64,000 nt of DNA, taken from positions 1-64,000 of the forward strand of contig CAIRCM010000008.1 of NCBI GenBank assembly GCA_903877125.1, in the 5' to 3' direction. The notes below the pieces were generated by a model. It was not told the DNA's origin. It ran no database searches and saw nothing but the letters and a program-made list of their open reading frames with translations. This DNA comes from an uncultured Acetobacteraceae bacterium (GTDB lineage: Bacteria; Pseudomonadota; Alphaproteobacteria; Acetobacterales; Acetobacteraceae). Numbering within the stretch: position 1 is the first letter of the stretch; the number at the start of each line of letters is the position of its first letter. Position numbers and translations under genes: made by a program. Below are positions 9,566-18,053 of this stretch, in pieces.

Positions 9566-10491
9566 AGGTACCGTCCGCCTCCGCCCGCGCATTGCGTGCC
9601 GACGAGCTCGGTTTGCGACGCGCTTTGCCCGGCCGCACGCTGCCGCTGATGGTCGCCGCGATGGCTTTGCTCGCGGCGTTGTCGGTCGCCGGCTGGATTG
9701 GGACCAGCGCTCTGGCGCGGCAGTGGCGCGAAGGGGCCGGTACGGCAATGACGGTACAGGTGCCGCGTCCGAACGAACCGTCGGCGAAGCCGGACACCAC
9801 AAGGCTCGCCGCCGCCGTCGCGCTGTTGGCGGGCACCAGGGGCGTGGCATCGGTCCACGTGCTGACCGAGGCCGAACTGACCGACCTGCTGCGTCCCTGG
9901 CTGGGTGACAGTGCCAGCCAGCTGGCGTTGCCGATGCCCGCCGTTGTCGCGGTTCGTCTGTCTGGCGCGGCGATCGACCTCGCAGTGCTTGGCCATGCCT
10001 TGGATGACGCAGCAGCGGGGACCGCGGTGGAGGATCATGGCGTCTGGATGCGGCGCCTGTCCGCGCTGGCGTTCAGTCTGCAGGCCTGCGCCTTGCTGGC
10101 GCTGGCGCTGGTCGGTGCGGTCTCCATCGCCGTGATCGCCGTTGCCACCCGTGCTGGCCTCGCGGCCCGGCGCGATGCGATCGAGATCGTGCACGGGCTT
10201 GGTGCGACCGACGGGTTCATCGCGGGCCGGTTCGCCAGGCGTACGATGTTGCTTGCGGCCTTCGGCGGTTTCGTCGGCGCCTTCATCGCGGTACCGGCGC
10301 TGTTGGTCCTGGCGCAATTTGCCGCGCCGTTTGCCGAGAATGCCAGTGCGTCCCCCGGTCACGCGGCGTTGTTTGCCGCATTACCCATCCCGCTTTGGGG
10401 CAGTATCGCGGCGTTGCCGATCGTGGCGGCAGCGATTGGCTTTGTCACCGCGCAACTGACCGTCCGCGGGTGGCTGCGACACTTGCCATGA
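9562..10491 (+). CDS. ftsX: Cell-division membrane protein FtsX
   Basis: The membrane partner of FtsE. The 309-residue protein has a cytoplasmic N-terminus, a first membrane helix at about residues 27-50, a periplasmic loop of roughly 110 residues with the FtsX-type SVHVLTEAELTDLLRPWLG segment, and three more helices in the C-terminal half. The ATG overlaps the ftsE stop, and its own stop overlaps the ydcF start, both as ATGA. Sequence divergence is usual for FtsX; neighbour and topology support the call. Confidence 0.9.
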   Translation: MKVPSASARALRADELGLRRALPGRTLPLMVAAMALLAALSVAGWIGTSALARQWREGAGTAMTVQVPRPNEPSAKPDTTRLAAAVALLAGTRGVASVHVLTEAELTDLLRPWLGDSASQLALPMPAVVAVRLSGAAIDLAVLGHALDDAAAGTAVEDHGVWMRRLSALAFSLQACALLALALVGAVSIAVIAVATRAGLAARRDAIEIVHGLGATDGFIAGRFARRTMLLAAFGGFVGAFIAVPALLVLAQFAAPFAENASASPGHAALFAALPIPLWGSIAALPIVAAAIGFVTAQLTVRGWLRHLP

Positions 10492-11102
10492 TCGCGCTGG
10501 CATCCTGTCTGCGCCGCTGGTGGGCCTTGCCGGCACTGTTGTTGACAGCTTGGGTTGGCGGTTTCGCGTGGTTTCTCTGGCTCGCGGAACGGCCCGCCGC
10601 GACGTTCGGCCGCGCGGATGGCATCGTCGTGCTGACGGGTGGGGCGGAGCGGGTCGAGGAGGGGTTGCGGCTGCTGTTCGAAGATCGCGCCGCGCATCTG
10701 TTGATTTCCGGCATTGGCGGCAAGGCGGAGCTTTCGGCGATCGCACATGGGTCGGGAATCGATACGGCGCCGCTCGCGGACCGAGTGCGCCTGGGGCGGG
10801 AAGCAATGTCGACCCATGGCAACGCTCGGGAAACCGCGTCGTGGGTGAACGAATACCGCATTCGTTCCTTGATTGTCGTAACCGCCTGGTTCCACATGCC
10901 GCGGGCTTTGTCCGAACTGCACAGGATGCTGCCAGACGTGGTGCTGCTGCCCGAACCCGTGCATGCGCAGCGCGGTAACGGACGTCCCGAACCAAGCATC
11001 GCCTCCACCGGGCGTATTTTATTGGAAGAATACAGTAAGTACCTGATCGCGATCACGGGTCTGACGGGCTATTTGCCGGCGAAAGGGGCGACGCGTCCGT
11101 GA
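10488..11102 (+). CDS. YdcF/SanA family (DUF218) membrane-anchored protein
   Basis: A 204-residue protein with one N-terminal membrane helix (about residues 12-32) and a DUF218 domain: DGIVVLTGGAERVEEGLRLL, then HLLISGIGGK, NARETASWV and SLIVVTAWFHMPRAL. E. coli relatives (YdcF, SanA, ElyC) act in envelope integrity, but the reaction is not firmly known. The start at 10488 overlaps the ftsX stop (ATGA) and the stop overlaps the plsC start (GTGA), so it is translationally coupled on both sides. This fits an envelope-biogenesis operon. Confidence 0.85.
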   Translation: MIALASCLRRWWALPALLLTAWVGGFAWFLWLAERPAATFGRADGIVVLTGGAERVEEGLRLLFEDRAAHLLISGIGGKAELSAIAHGSGIDTAPLADRVRLGREAMSTHGNARETASWVNEYRIRSLIVVTAWFHMPRALSELHRMLPDVVLLPEPVHAQRGNGRPEPSIASTGRILLEEYSKYLIAITGLTGYLPAKGATRP

Positions 11103-11830
11103 TTCCGTTGCTGCGCTCATTGCTGTATTCTATCGTCTTTTACGGTGGGACTTTCGCGATGTCGCTGGCCGGCACCGTCGTCCTGCCGTTCCGGCCACAG
11201 TGGCTGTTGGCTTTCGCGCGGGCCTGGGCACACCTGGGCATTTGGTCCGCACGCGTGTTCTGCGGGGTGCGGGTGTTGGTGATCGGGTCGGAGAATCTGC
11301 ACCCTCAACCGGTCTTGATCGCCTCGCGCCACCAATCGGCATTCGACACGATGGTGTGGTTCACGCTGCTTCCGAATGTTACCTACGTCATGAAGCAGGA
11401 ATTGCTGCGCATTCCGCTGATGGGGCGCCTGATGGCGGCGGCCGGCATGATTGCCGTGGATCGGGACGGCGGGGCGCGCACGATCCGCACGCTGGTGAAA
11501 GACGGCAAGCGCGCCGCCGCCGCCGGCCGGTCGATTGTCATTTTTCCCGAGGGCACGCGAGCCGAGCCCGGCGCCTTGTTGCCGTTGCAACCCGGCGTGG
11601 CGGCGCTGGCGTCGGCCACCGGACTTCCGGTGGTTCCGGTGCTGACCGATTCCGGCATGTTGTGGGGCCGCAAGTCCTTCGTCAAACACGCGGGCACGAT
11701 CCATGTCGTGATCTGCCCGCCGCTGATGCCGGGGTTGGAACGGGGTAAGCTTATGGACGAGCTGAGACATCAGTTGGAAACTGAGATTCACATCAAAATC
11801 CCCACTGTGGATAAAGCTGTGAACCAATGA
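11099..11830 (+). CDS. plsC: 1-acyl-sn-glycerol-3-phosphate acyltransferase
   Basis: PlsC transfers an acyl chain to lysophosphatidate to form phosphatidic acid at the inner membrane. The 243-residue protein has the HX4D catalytic motif (ASRHQSAFDTM) and the glycerophosphate-binding motif FPEGTRAEPG, with a hydrophobic N-terminus. It starts with GTG overlapping the ydcF stop. The genome segment carries a second PlsC domain inside the LplT-Aas fusion at 18.6 kb. It ends the ftsE operon; an AT-rich region follows. Confidence 0.92.
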   Translation: MIPLLRSLLYSIVFYGGTFAMSLAGTVVLPFRPQWLLAFARAWAHLGIWSARVFCGVRVLVIGSENLHPQPVLIASRHQSAFDTMVWFTLLPNVTYVMKQELLRIPLMGRLMAAAGMIAVDRDGGARTIRTLVKDGKRAAAAGRSIVIFPEGTRAEPGALLPLQPGVAALASATGLPVVPVLTDSGMLWGRKSFVKHAGTIHVVICPPLMPGLERGKLMDELRHQLETEIHIKIPTVDKAVNQ

Positions 11831-11873
11831 GGACGACGCGGTCCGGTCAGGCGTCGAAAATCACGGTAACTAT

Positions 11874-11901
11874 TTGATTTATAATATTTTTATTCTATAA
11901 T
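11874..11901 (+). promoter_or_regulatory. Promoter in an AT-rich island upstream of the DUF2125 gene
   Basis: TTGATT (11874-11879), 16 bases, then a perfect TATAAT (11896-11901). The segment around 11865-11925 is strikingly AT-rich against GC-rich surroundings. It would give a leader of about 150 bases before the ATG at 12057. The 226-base gap 11831-12056 holds nothing else I can name. Confidence 0.6.
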
Positions 11902-12056
11902 ACATTGGGATCGGATATTAAAGTCCCCCTGGGGATGGTACTTGTGTTTCGCGCTTTGGTTGTAAAAAATCAGTCTGGCAGCGTCGTGCGCGGTTTCGCT
12001 CCTGGTCGGGGCGTCCTATACAAAGTGCCAAGCCGATCTCCGGGCAATGAGGGAAT

Positions 12057-13094
12057 ATGCGCCGCGGAACCTGGATCATCGTCCTGACCCTGGCGGCCAT
12101 GCTTCCGGTTGCCGACACGATCCTGTGGGACGTTGCCGTCGGGCGGCTACAGACCGGATTCGATGCCTGGGCAACCGCGAGCACGGCGTCGAATCTGCAT
12201 GTCACACGCGGCAAAATCGTTCCCGGCGGCTGGCCCTTTGCCGCCACGCTGCGGATCGAAAACGTTAAACTGTCGGCCACCGATCCTTTGACGCCCGAGG
12301 GCGTGACCTGGTCCGCCCCCGAGGTCCTGTTGCGCCTGTCGCCCCTGCGGCCGCGGAGTATGGACGTGGTTTTCCAGGGCGAGCAGCGCCTGCATGTCGG
12401 CACGATGCCGGACATCGTCGTTGCCGGCGCCCGCCTGTTCGCCGTTGTCAGTGCCGGGGACGGCGACCATCCCGGTGTGCTCGATCTGCTTGCCGATCAG
12501 GCGACGATGACCTCCAAAATCGGCGGCATCGCTATGGCGGATCACCTGCGTATGCATATCGAAGTCCCGACATCCACCGCCGCCAGCGATACCGGACGAG
12601 CCTTCGCGTTCAGCGCAGCGGGCATCACGCTGCCTGACAACATTGCTTGGCCGCTTGGTCGTACGATTGCCAGGCTGGATTGCGACGGGACCGTGGAGGG
12701 GCGGATTTTGCCCGCGCCTACAATGGCGGCGGGGGTCAGCGCGTGGCGCGACGGCGGTGGGTCCGTGCAGCTCCAGAACGTCGTGCTGAATTGGGGGCCG
12801 CTCAGCCTGACCGCGTCGGCAACGCTCGCGCTCGACGATCAGTTGCAGCCGATGGGCGCCGGCACATCGCACGTAACGGGTTATGCCGCGACGTTGGATG
12901 CGCTGGCTAAAAGCGGGGTGTTGACCCGATCCGCCGCGACCGCCGCCAAGGCCTTGTTGGTATTGCTGGCCGGTACGCCGGGCGATGGCGGGCCGGACGA
13001 CGTCGATGTGCCGCTTACTTTCCAATACCGCACGCTTTCGATGCGCCAGGTGCCGCTTGTCAGGTTTCCCGAAGTGGATTGGCCGGGGTTATAG
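12057..13094 (+). CDS. DUF2125 domain protein, probably periplasmic
   Basis: A 345-residue protein with an N-terminal signal or anchor helix (RRGTWIIVLTLAAMLPVADTIL) followed by a DUF2125-type body: LHVTRGKIVPGGWPFAA, SAPEVLLRLSPLRPRSM, and repeated beta-strand segments ending with a central LFAVV...VLDLLADQ part. DUF2125 proteins are common in alphaproteobacteria and are predicted to face the periplasm; function is unknown. It has its own promoter, separate from the ftsE operon, and converges on nth. Confidence 0.8.
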   Translation: MRRGTWIIVLTLAAMLPVADTILWDVAVGRLQTGFDAWATASTASNLHVTRGKIVPGGWPFAATLRIENVKLSATDPLTPEGVTWSAPEVLLRLSPLRPRSMDVVFQGEQRLHVGTMPDIVVAGARLFAVVSAGDGDHPGVLDLLADQATMTSKIGGIAMADHLRMHIEVPTSTAASDTGRAFAFSAAGITLPDNIAWPLGRTIARLDCDGTVEGRILPAPTMAAGVSAWRDGGGSVQLQNVVLNWGPLSLTASATLALDDQLQPMGAGTSHVTGYAATLDALAKSGVLTRSAATAAKALLVLLAGTPGDGGPDDVDVPLTFQYRTLSMRQVPLVRFPEVDWPGL

Positions 13095-13160
13095 GACGAT
13101 GGAGCTGGGTTCGAGCGTGATCGCCTGAGGTGGAACCACACGGCGGCGTGAATCATGCGA

Positions 13161-13883
13161 TCAAACAAAAGCTTCTGGAGCGTTCGCCGGCATCTCCGTC
13201 TTGTCCTTGTAGCGGCACCACGCGGTTGCCGGGCAGCGCCAGCATTCCGGCTTGCGCGCCTTGCAGATATAGCGGCCATGCAGAATCAGCCAGTTATGGG
13301 CGTCCCGAAGCAGATCGGCCGGAATTCGTTTGACCAGTGCGTCCTCCACCGCGCGAACCGACGCGCCAGGCGCGAGGCCGGTGCGGTTGCCAAGGCGGAA
13401 GATATGGGTGTCGACTGCCATCGTGGGATCGCCGAACGCGACGTTCAGCACCACGTTGGCCGTCTTTCGCCCCACGCCCGGTAACGCCTCCAGCGCCGCT
13501 CGGTCATGCGGCACCGTCCCGCCGAAACGGTCCAGCAGTATCTGCGACAACGCCACGACATTACGGGCCTTGCCCTGCCAAAGGCCGATGGATTTGATGT
13601 GGCGCGCGACGCCCTCGACCCCCAGCTGCACCATGGCCTCGGGCGTGCTGGCCTCCCGATACAGCGTCGCGGTCGCCTTGTTGACCGATATGTCCGTGGC
13701 CTGCGCCGAAAGCACCACCGCCACCAGGAGGGTGTAGGGATCGGAAAACGCCAGTTCGCTGCGCGGTTCGGGGTGGCCGGCGGCAATCGCCGTCACGAAG
13801 GCGCGCACATCGGCCAACGGCATGGCGCGGGGCTTCGCGCGTGGTTTGGCGGTCGTGCGAACGGGCGAAAGGCTGCGGGTCAT
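13161..13883 (-). CDS. nth: Endonuclease III
   Basis: A bifunctional DNA glycosylase/AP lyase that removes oxidised pyrimidines in base-excision repair. The 240-residue protein has the helix-hairpin-helix LPGVGRKTANVVLNVAFG with the catalytic Lys, the catalytic Asp in AVDTHIFRLGNRTG, and a C-terminal [4Fe-4S] cluster motif CKARKPECWRCPATAWC with the canonical C-X6-C-X2-C-X5-C spacing. The N-terminal 25 residues are basic and of low complexity. It diverges from the DUF2244 gene with a gap of about 50 bases. Confidence 0.95.
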   Translation of the reverse strand: MTRSLSPVRTTAKPRAKPRAMPLADVRAFVTAIAAGHPEPRSELAFSDPYTLLVAVVLSAQATDISVNKATATLYREASTPEAMVQLGVEGVARHIKSIGLWQGKARNVVALSQILLDRFGGTVPHDRAALEALPGVGRKTANVVLNVAFGDPTMAVDTHIFRLGNRTGLAPGASVRAVEDALVKRIPADLLRDAHNWLILHGRYICKARKPECWRCPATAWCRYKDKTEMPANAPEAFV

Positions 13884-13932
13884 GCGATGCCGATTCTTGC
13901 GGGGGGTGTTCCCCGGGGATTACACCAATCGG

Positions 13933-14454
13933 ATGCCGTCCAACACGCCCGGTTCGATCCTGTTCGAAGCACTGATCGTGCCACACCGCAGCCTCTCGTC
14001 GGCCGGTCGTCGCGGGCTCGCCGTTGCGCTGGCTGGAATGTGCGCGTTGGTCGGATTGCGCTTCTGGTTCCTCGGCGCCTGGCCTGTGATCGTTTTCAGT
14101 GGCCTGGAGGGGGCGGCGGTCGTTTTCCTGATCTACCTCAATCACCGCCGTGCTCGGGCATCCGAACTTGTGATGCTGAGTGCCGATACGCTCACGGTGG
14201 TGCGTACGTCCCCTTCCGGTGAGCGGATGCAGGTCGCGCTGTCGTCCGCCTGGTTGAATGTCCGAATGGAGGAGCGCGAAGGCCGGGTTCCCCGCCTTCT
14301 GGTGGGGGTGCGCAACCAGCGAATCGAAATTGGCGCGGCGCTGGGTGAGGTTGCGAAACGCGAGTTGGCGGATGCCTTGCGCGCGGCACTGCACCGCGCG
14401 CGCAATCCGTTGTTCGACGGTGGGCTTATGCTTCCACCGGACCCATCGATTTGA
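13933..14454 (+). CDS. DUF2244 domain membrane protein
   Basis: A 173-residue protein starting MPSNTPGSILFEALIVPHRSLS, followed by two membrane helices (about residues 33-52 and 54-72) and a cytoplasmic beta-rich domain (LTVVRTSPSGERMQVALSS, LNVRMEEREGRV, LLVGVRNQRIEIG). This matches the DUF2244 layout; the function is unknown. A longer frame exists upstream, but its extra residues overlap the nth start region and do not resemble the family. Its last 29 bases overlap the 3' end of the convergent XRE regulator gene. Confidence 0.75.
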   Translation: MPSNTPGSILFEALIVPHRSLSSAGRRGLAVALAGMCALVGLRFWFLGAWPVIVFSGLEGAAVVFLIYLNHRRARASELVMLSADTLTVVRTSPSGERMQVALSSAWLNVRMEEREGRVPRLLVGVRNQRIEIGAALGEVAKRELADALRAALHRARNPLFDGGLMLPPDPSI

Positions 14455-14884
14455 TCAGGTCGAACATGCGCTTGCGGACGTTGGGGTCGGTGATCCGGTA
14501 GTAGGCTCGGACCAATTCCAATGTTTCCCTCCGATTCAAAGTATCGTCGGGGAACGCTTCATGCCCGTCGGTCAGGGCGCCCGGGCGGCGTCCATGCGGG
14601 CCGCCGAAGGACGCCGCCAGGTTTTCCGGCATGTCGTCGAAGAAGAAGCTGATGGGCACGTCCAGCACGCGCGACAGGTCGAACAGCCGGGATGCCCCGA
14701 CACGGTTAACCCCGCGTTCGTATTTCTGAACCTGCTGGAAGGTCAGTCCGAGGGCTTCGCCCAACCGTTCCTGCGACATGCCCAGAAGCGTGCGGCGCAG
14801 GCGGATGCGCGTGCCAACATGGACATCGATAGGGCTGGGGCGGCTTTCCCGTTCGACACCAACAACCTGCTCTGCCGGTACCAT
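14426..14884 (-). CDS. XRE family helix-turn-helix regulator
   Basis: A 152-residue DNA-binding protein. The helix-turn-helix covers about residues 22-78 (VGTRIRLRRTLLGMSQERLG, LTFQQVQKYERGVNRV), followed by DVPISFFFDDMPE and a C-terminal helix region (LELVRAYYRITDPNVRKRMF). This type is conserved in alphaproteobacteria, often near lnt and metK; a GAGGG ribosome binding site precedes the ATG. It lies just downstream of lnt on the same strand but appears to have its own promoter. Target genes are unknown. Confidence 0.88.
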   Translation of the reverse strand: MVPAEQVVGVERESRPSPIDVHVGTRIRLRRTLLGMSQERLGEALGLTFQQVQKYERGVNRVGASRLFDLSRVLDVPISFFFDDMPENLAASFGGPHGRRPGALTDGHEAFPDDTLNRRETLELVRAYYRITDPNVRKRMFDLIKSMGPVEA

Positions 14885-14995
14885 GGCACAACCCTCACAC
14901 TCTTATAAATTGACAAATGATCTGCGTCCACGGGACACGGATTCGGAGGGCGTTCGATGATCCACACAGCCACCGGTTCGCGGGGAACGGACTGG

Positions 14996-15024
14996 GTGAT
15001 ACCTTCACAACCGCGAATTGTCAA
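14996..15024 (-). promoter_or_regulatory. Putative promoter for the XRE regulator
   Basis: On the minus strand, TTGACA (15019-15024), 17 bases, then TATCAC (14996-15001). The -35 overlaps the end of lnt. A weaker alternative, TGGACG-17 bases-TATAAG (14902-14930), lies closer to the start codon. Confidence 0.45.
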
Positions 15025-16595
15025 GGAGAACCGGATATATCGTCCGGATTTTTCCAAAAATTAGACAAGGCTAATAAAAGGGCGGAATCCGAGGGCTGGC
15101 CTCGGGGAAAGCGCGATCCAATCCACCCGGCCACCAGCGATGCGAGTGCCAGGAGACCCGGAGCCCATAGCCCAAGCCGGCTGTAAAGCGTCGGCGACAG
15201 CGCGGGCGGCAGGGCCTCCACCAGCATGCCGGTCTGACCCATCCCAAGCCGGGCAATTTCATGCCCATACGCATCAAAAATCGCTGAAATGCCTGTGTTC
15301 GCCGCACGAATTAACGGTAGCCCTTCTTCCACCGCGCGCATCCTGGCCGCGGCGAGGTGCTGGCGTGGCCCGCTGGAATTGCCGAACCAGGCATCGTTGG
15401 TGACATTGACCATCCAGGCAGGACGGTTCGCCGCATCGACAACCTGGCCGGAGAAAATCGCCTCGTAGCAGATCAGCGGTGCTACCGGCGGGATGCCCGG
15501 CACCGTCAGCGTTTGCGGTCCCGGGCCGGGTGCGAATCCGCCTCCGGGCACCAGTTGAATGCCAATCTGCGCCCAGGAGGGTTGGTATTCGCCGAACGGC
15601 ACCAGGTGTCCCTTGTCAAATATCCGTGAGATCGTGCCGCCGGTGGTCAGCGCGAACAGGCTGTTGCGCGGTCGGCCGTCCTGACCGAATCGGACCGACC
15701 CCACCAGCCCCACTGCCGAACCGGTCACCTCGGCGATGGCCTGCCGGGCGTTCGCATCGGTTTCCAATTGGAACGGCGAAGCCGTTTCCGGCCATACGAT
15801 CACGGCCGGCGCCGTGCCGACTTGCCGCAAGCCGTCGGCGGTCAAGGCGAGGTATCGATCGAAGATGGCGTTCACCAGGGAACGGTCCCATTTCTGCCCC
15901 TGCGCGATGTTGCCTTGCACGACCACGACCCGAACCGGGCCGGCCGCTTGCCTGTCCCCGCCGATCCGCACGATCCCGCCGCCAGCCCAGAGCAGGAGCA
16001 AGGCCAACGCCAAGCCGCGCCCGCGCCATCGCAGGGTAGGGGCCGCGGCCACGATCAGCGTCGCCAACGTCAAACCATGGATGCCGATCGCCGCCGCAGG
16101 CTGTATCATCGCATCCCCAGCGCCGTTCGGCATCTCCCACACGCTGCCCATCGGGTTCCAGGGAAAGCCGCTGAGGATGAATTGCCGCACCAGATCGGTC
16201 AGCGTCCAGGCCCCGGCCAGCGCGCAGGCCATCGGCCAGCCGGGCCGGGCCCGTCGCGCCACCCCGGCCGCGAGGCCGATGAACACGCCCATCACCGCCG
16301 ACAGTGCCGGCACCGCCAGCGGCACCAGCCACCAGAACCGGTCGGCTTCGAACAGAATCGCCTCGGTGATCCAATAAAGCCCGAGCAGATTCAACCCGAA
16401 GCCGAACCACCAGCCGCGACGAAAAGCCGAGCGGAAGCTGGCCGTGGCCCCAATCGCCAACAGCAAGGCGGGAATGCCCAGCAGCAGAACCGGACTGACG
16501 TAGAACGGCGGCAGCGCCAACGCGCTCAGTAGCCCAGCGGCGACCATGGCGGCATCGGCCCGCCAGCCGGAAAGCGCGGCTACACGAGCAAACAT
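15021..16595 (-). CDS. lnt: Apolipoprotein N-acyltransferase
   Basis: Lnt adds the third acyl chain to the N-terminal cysteine of lipoproteins at the periplasmic face of the inner membrane. The 524-residue protein has about six N-terminal membrane helices and a nitrilase-type domain with the catalytic triad visible as VIVWPETASPF (Glu), RIFDKGHLVPFGEY (Lys) and PLICYEAIFSG (Cys), then a C-terminal helix. I chose the ATG at 16595, which has GGAG 7-8 bases upstream, over 16643, which lies inside olsB without a ribosome binding site. The gap to olsB is 16 bases. It is the third gene of fur-olsB-lnt. Confidence 0.94.
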   Translation of the reverse strand: MFARVAALSGWRADAAMVAAGLLSALALPPFYVSPVLLLGIPALLLAIGATASFRSAFRRGWWFGFGLNLLGLYWITEAILFEADRFWWLVPLAVPALSAVMGVFIGLAAGVARRARPGWPMACALAGAWTLTDLVRQFILSGFPWNPMGSVWEMPNGAGDAMIQPAAAIGIHGLTLATLIVAAAPTLRWRGRGLALALLLLWAGGGIVRIGGDRQAAGPVRVVVVQGNIAQGQKWDRSLVNAIFDRYLALTADGLRQVGTAPAVIVWPETASPFQLETDANARQAIAEVTGSAVGLVGSVRFGQDGRPRNSLFALTTGGTISRIFDKGHLVPFGEYQPSWAQIGIQLVPGGGFAPGPGPQTLTVPGIPPVAPLICYEAIFSGQVVDAANRPAWMVNVTNDAWFGNSSGPRQHLAAARMRAVEEGLPLIRAANTGISAIFDAYGHEIARLGMGQTGMLVEALPPALSPTLYSRLGLWAPGLLALASLVAGWIGSRFPRGQPSDSALLLALSNFWKNPDDISGSP

Positions 16596-16611
16596 GCCGA
16601 AACTCCGATCC

Positions 16612-17421
16612 TCAGGCGATGGGGTCGCGCGACTGCCGCTCATAATGGCGGTAATAGCGCGTGGTCACGAGGTCGGTCTTCACGACCACGGCAACGTCGG
16701 TGGTGTTGAACTGCGGGTCCACGACCGCGCCATCGCCCACGAAACCGCCCAGCCGCAGATAGCCCTTGATCAGGGGCGGCAGCTTTGCCAGCGCGCGGCG
16801 GGGGTCGTAGGCGTCCTGGTCGACCCGCCGCATCTCGATATACCGATGCGGCAGGGCTCGGGGGCGGATCTCGGGCGGGGCGAGATGATTGTAATAAAGG
16901 TAGGTCAATTCATCGCCAATTGCGTCCGGTTCGGTGCCCGGAAGGCTGGCGCAGCCGAACATCAGCGCGATCTTGTGATGGAACACATAGGCGGCGATAC
17001 CGCTCCAGAGGAGTTGCATCGTCGACCGCCCGCGATAGGCGCTGGCCACGCAGGACCGCCCGAGTTCCATGATGTTGCCGGGAAACCGCTCGACCGTCGC
17101 AACGTCGTATTCATCCGCGGAATAGAACTGCCCCAGCTTCGCCGCCGCTTCCCGCCGGATCAGACGGTAGGTGCCGATGACGCCCTCGGGCCCATCGCCC
17201 AGCGCGTGATCCACGACCATCAGATGATCGGCGACCGCGTCATATCGATCGGCGTCGCGATGAGATGCCGCGGTGCTCGCATCCGCCTTGGCGCCCATTT
17301 CCTCGTAGAACACGCGGTAACGTAGCGCCTGGATCGCATCCGTGTCCGCTTCATCCACCGCCAGACGCAGGCCGAGGTTTCCCGCCCGGATTTCTGGAAA
17401 AATTGGTTCCTGCGCGGTCAT
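16612..17421 (-). CDS. olsB: Ornithine lipid N-acyltransferase (OlsB-type GNAT)
   Basis: OlsB attaches a 3-hydroxyacyl chain from acyl carrier protein to ornithine, the first step to the phosphorus-free ornithine lipids. The 269-residue protein carries the family segments ALRYRVFYEEMGA, GVIGTYRLIRREAA, MELGRSCVASAYRGRS and LMFGCASLPGTEP, and a C-terminal PPLIKGYLRLGG...VVDPQFNTTDVAVVV. Its ATG overlaps the stop of the fur-family gene (ATGA). A hemolysin-like GNAT is the alternative name for the same family. The acyltransferase that would finish the lipid (OlsA) is not adjacent, though plsC at 11.1 kb is a relative. Confidence 0.85.
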   Translation of the reverse strand: MTAQEPIFPEIRAGNLGLRLAVDEADTDAIQALRYRVFYEEMGAKADASTAASHRDADRYDAVADHLMVVDHALGDGPEGVIGTYRLIRREAAAKLGQFYSADEYDVATVERFPGNIMELGRSCVASAYRGRSTMQLLWSGIAAYVFHHKIALMFGCASLPGTEPDAIGDELTYLYYNHLAPPEIRPRALPHRYIEMRRVDQDAYDPRRALAKLPPLIKGYLRLGGFVGDGAVVDPQFNTTDVAVVVKTDLVTTRYYRHYERQSRDPIA

Positions 17422-17894
17422 GCGGGGACCTGATCCGCGGTTGTCGCGGTGCGGCGGGGCCGGCGCGGCTTGACTGTCTCCGCCGGCTCGAGGCGGCGTC
17501 CAAACAGCTCCAACCGGAGCGAAACCAGCTCAAAACCGAGCCGCTGGGCAATAGTGCGCATGAGGGCTTCGTGCTCCGCATCCTGGAATTCAATGACCTT
17601 GCCGGTGCCGACATCGATCAGATGGTAATGGTGGCCGTGCTCGCTCGGTTCGTAACGCGCCCGTCCGCCGCCAAAGTCCCGCCGTTCGAGGATACCCTTC
17701 TCTTCGAACAGCCGCACGGTGCGGTATACCGTAGCAATGGAAATGCGCGAGTCCAGATGGGCCGCGCGCCGATACAGTTCCTCGACGTCGGGATGGTCGG
17801 ACGCATCGGACAGGACGCGGGCGATGACGCGGCGTTGCCCCGTCATTTTCAACCCTCGCTCCACGCACAGGCGTTCGATGCGCGATTCCATCAT
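17418..17894 (-). CDS. Fur family transcriptional regulator
   Basis: A 158-residue metal- or haem-responsive repressor. The winged helix spans about residues 8-80 (MTGQRRVIARVL, SRISIATVYRTVRLFEEKGIL). The hinge and metal site are represented by GHHYHLIDVGTGKVIEFQD; the Cys of the CxxC zinc knuckle found in E. coli Fur (LICLDCG) is absent, as in many alphaproteobacterial Fur/Mur proteins. A basic, low-complexity tail ends it. The start is either of two adjacent ATGs; the second (17891) has better spacing from GAGG. It is translationally coupled to olsB. Metal specificity cannot be told. Confidence 0.88.
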   Translation of the reverse strand: MMESRIERLCVERGLKMTGQRRVIARVLSDASDHPDVEELYRRAAHLDSRISIATVYRTVRLFEEKGILERRDFGGGRARYEPSEHGHHYHLIDVGTGKVIEFQDAEHEALMRTIAQRLGFELVSLRLELFGRRLEPAETVKPRRPRRTATTADQVPA

Positions 17895-18023
17895 GTCCTC
17901 GGTACCCGATGCCGCGCGATATACCAGATTGGATTGGCTGTCATGGGATCGTACGGCCGGGTTCGCTGATCTTCCTGGCAGGACGACGAAATATCGGTTG
18001 CGCCGCTCGTCCGGGGTTGATAA

Positions 18024-18041
18024 TTAACGATCGATCGTTAA
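18024..18041. promoter_or_regulatory. Perfect 18-bp palindrome, probable TetR operator
   Basis: TTAACGATCGATCGTTAA is identical to its reverse complement. It lies 13 bases upstream of the tetR start in the fur/tetR divergent region (17895-18053). Size and location are those of an autoregulatory TetR-family operator. Confidence 0.75.
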
Positions 18042-18053
18042 GAAAGGCGGCTC

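Noticed and set aside
7829-9850. 673-codon minus-strand open frame opposite pdxA and ftsE
   Set aside because: Low-complexity shadow of two conserved genes.
13100-13150. GGTTCGA sequence suggestive of a tRNA T-arm
   Set aside because: No acceptor stem, D-arm or anticodon arm could be folded around it.
14910-14930. Plus-strand TTGACA before the XRE gene
   Set aside because: It points away from the XRE start towards the antisense of lnt, and no good -10 follows.
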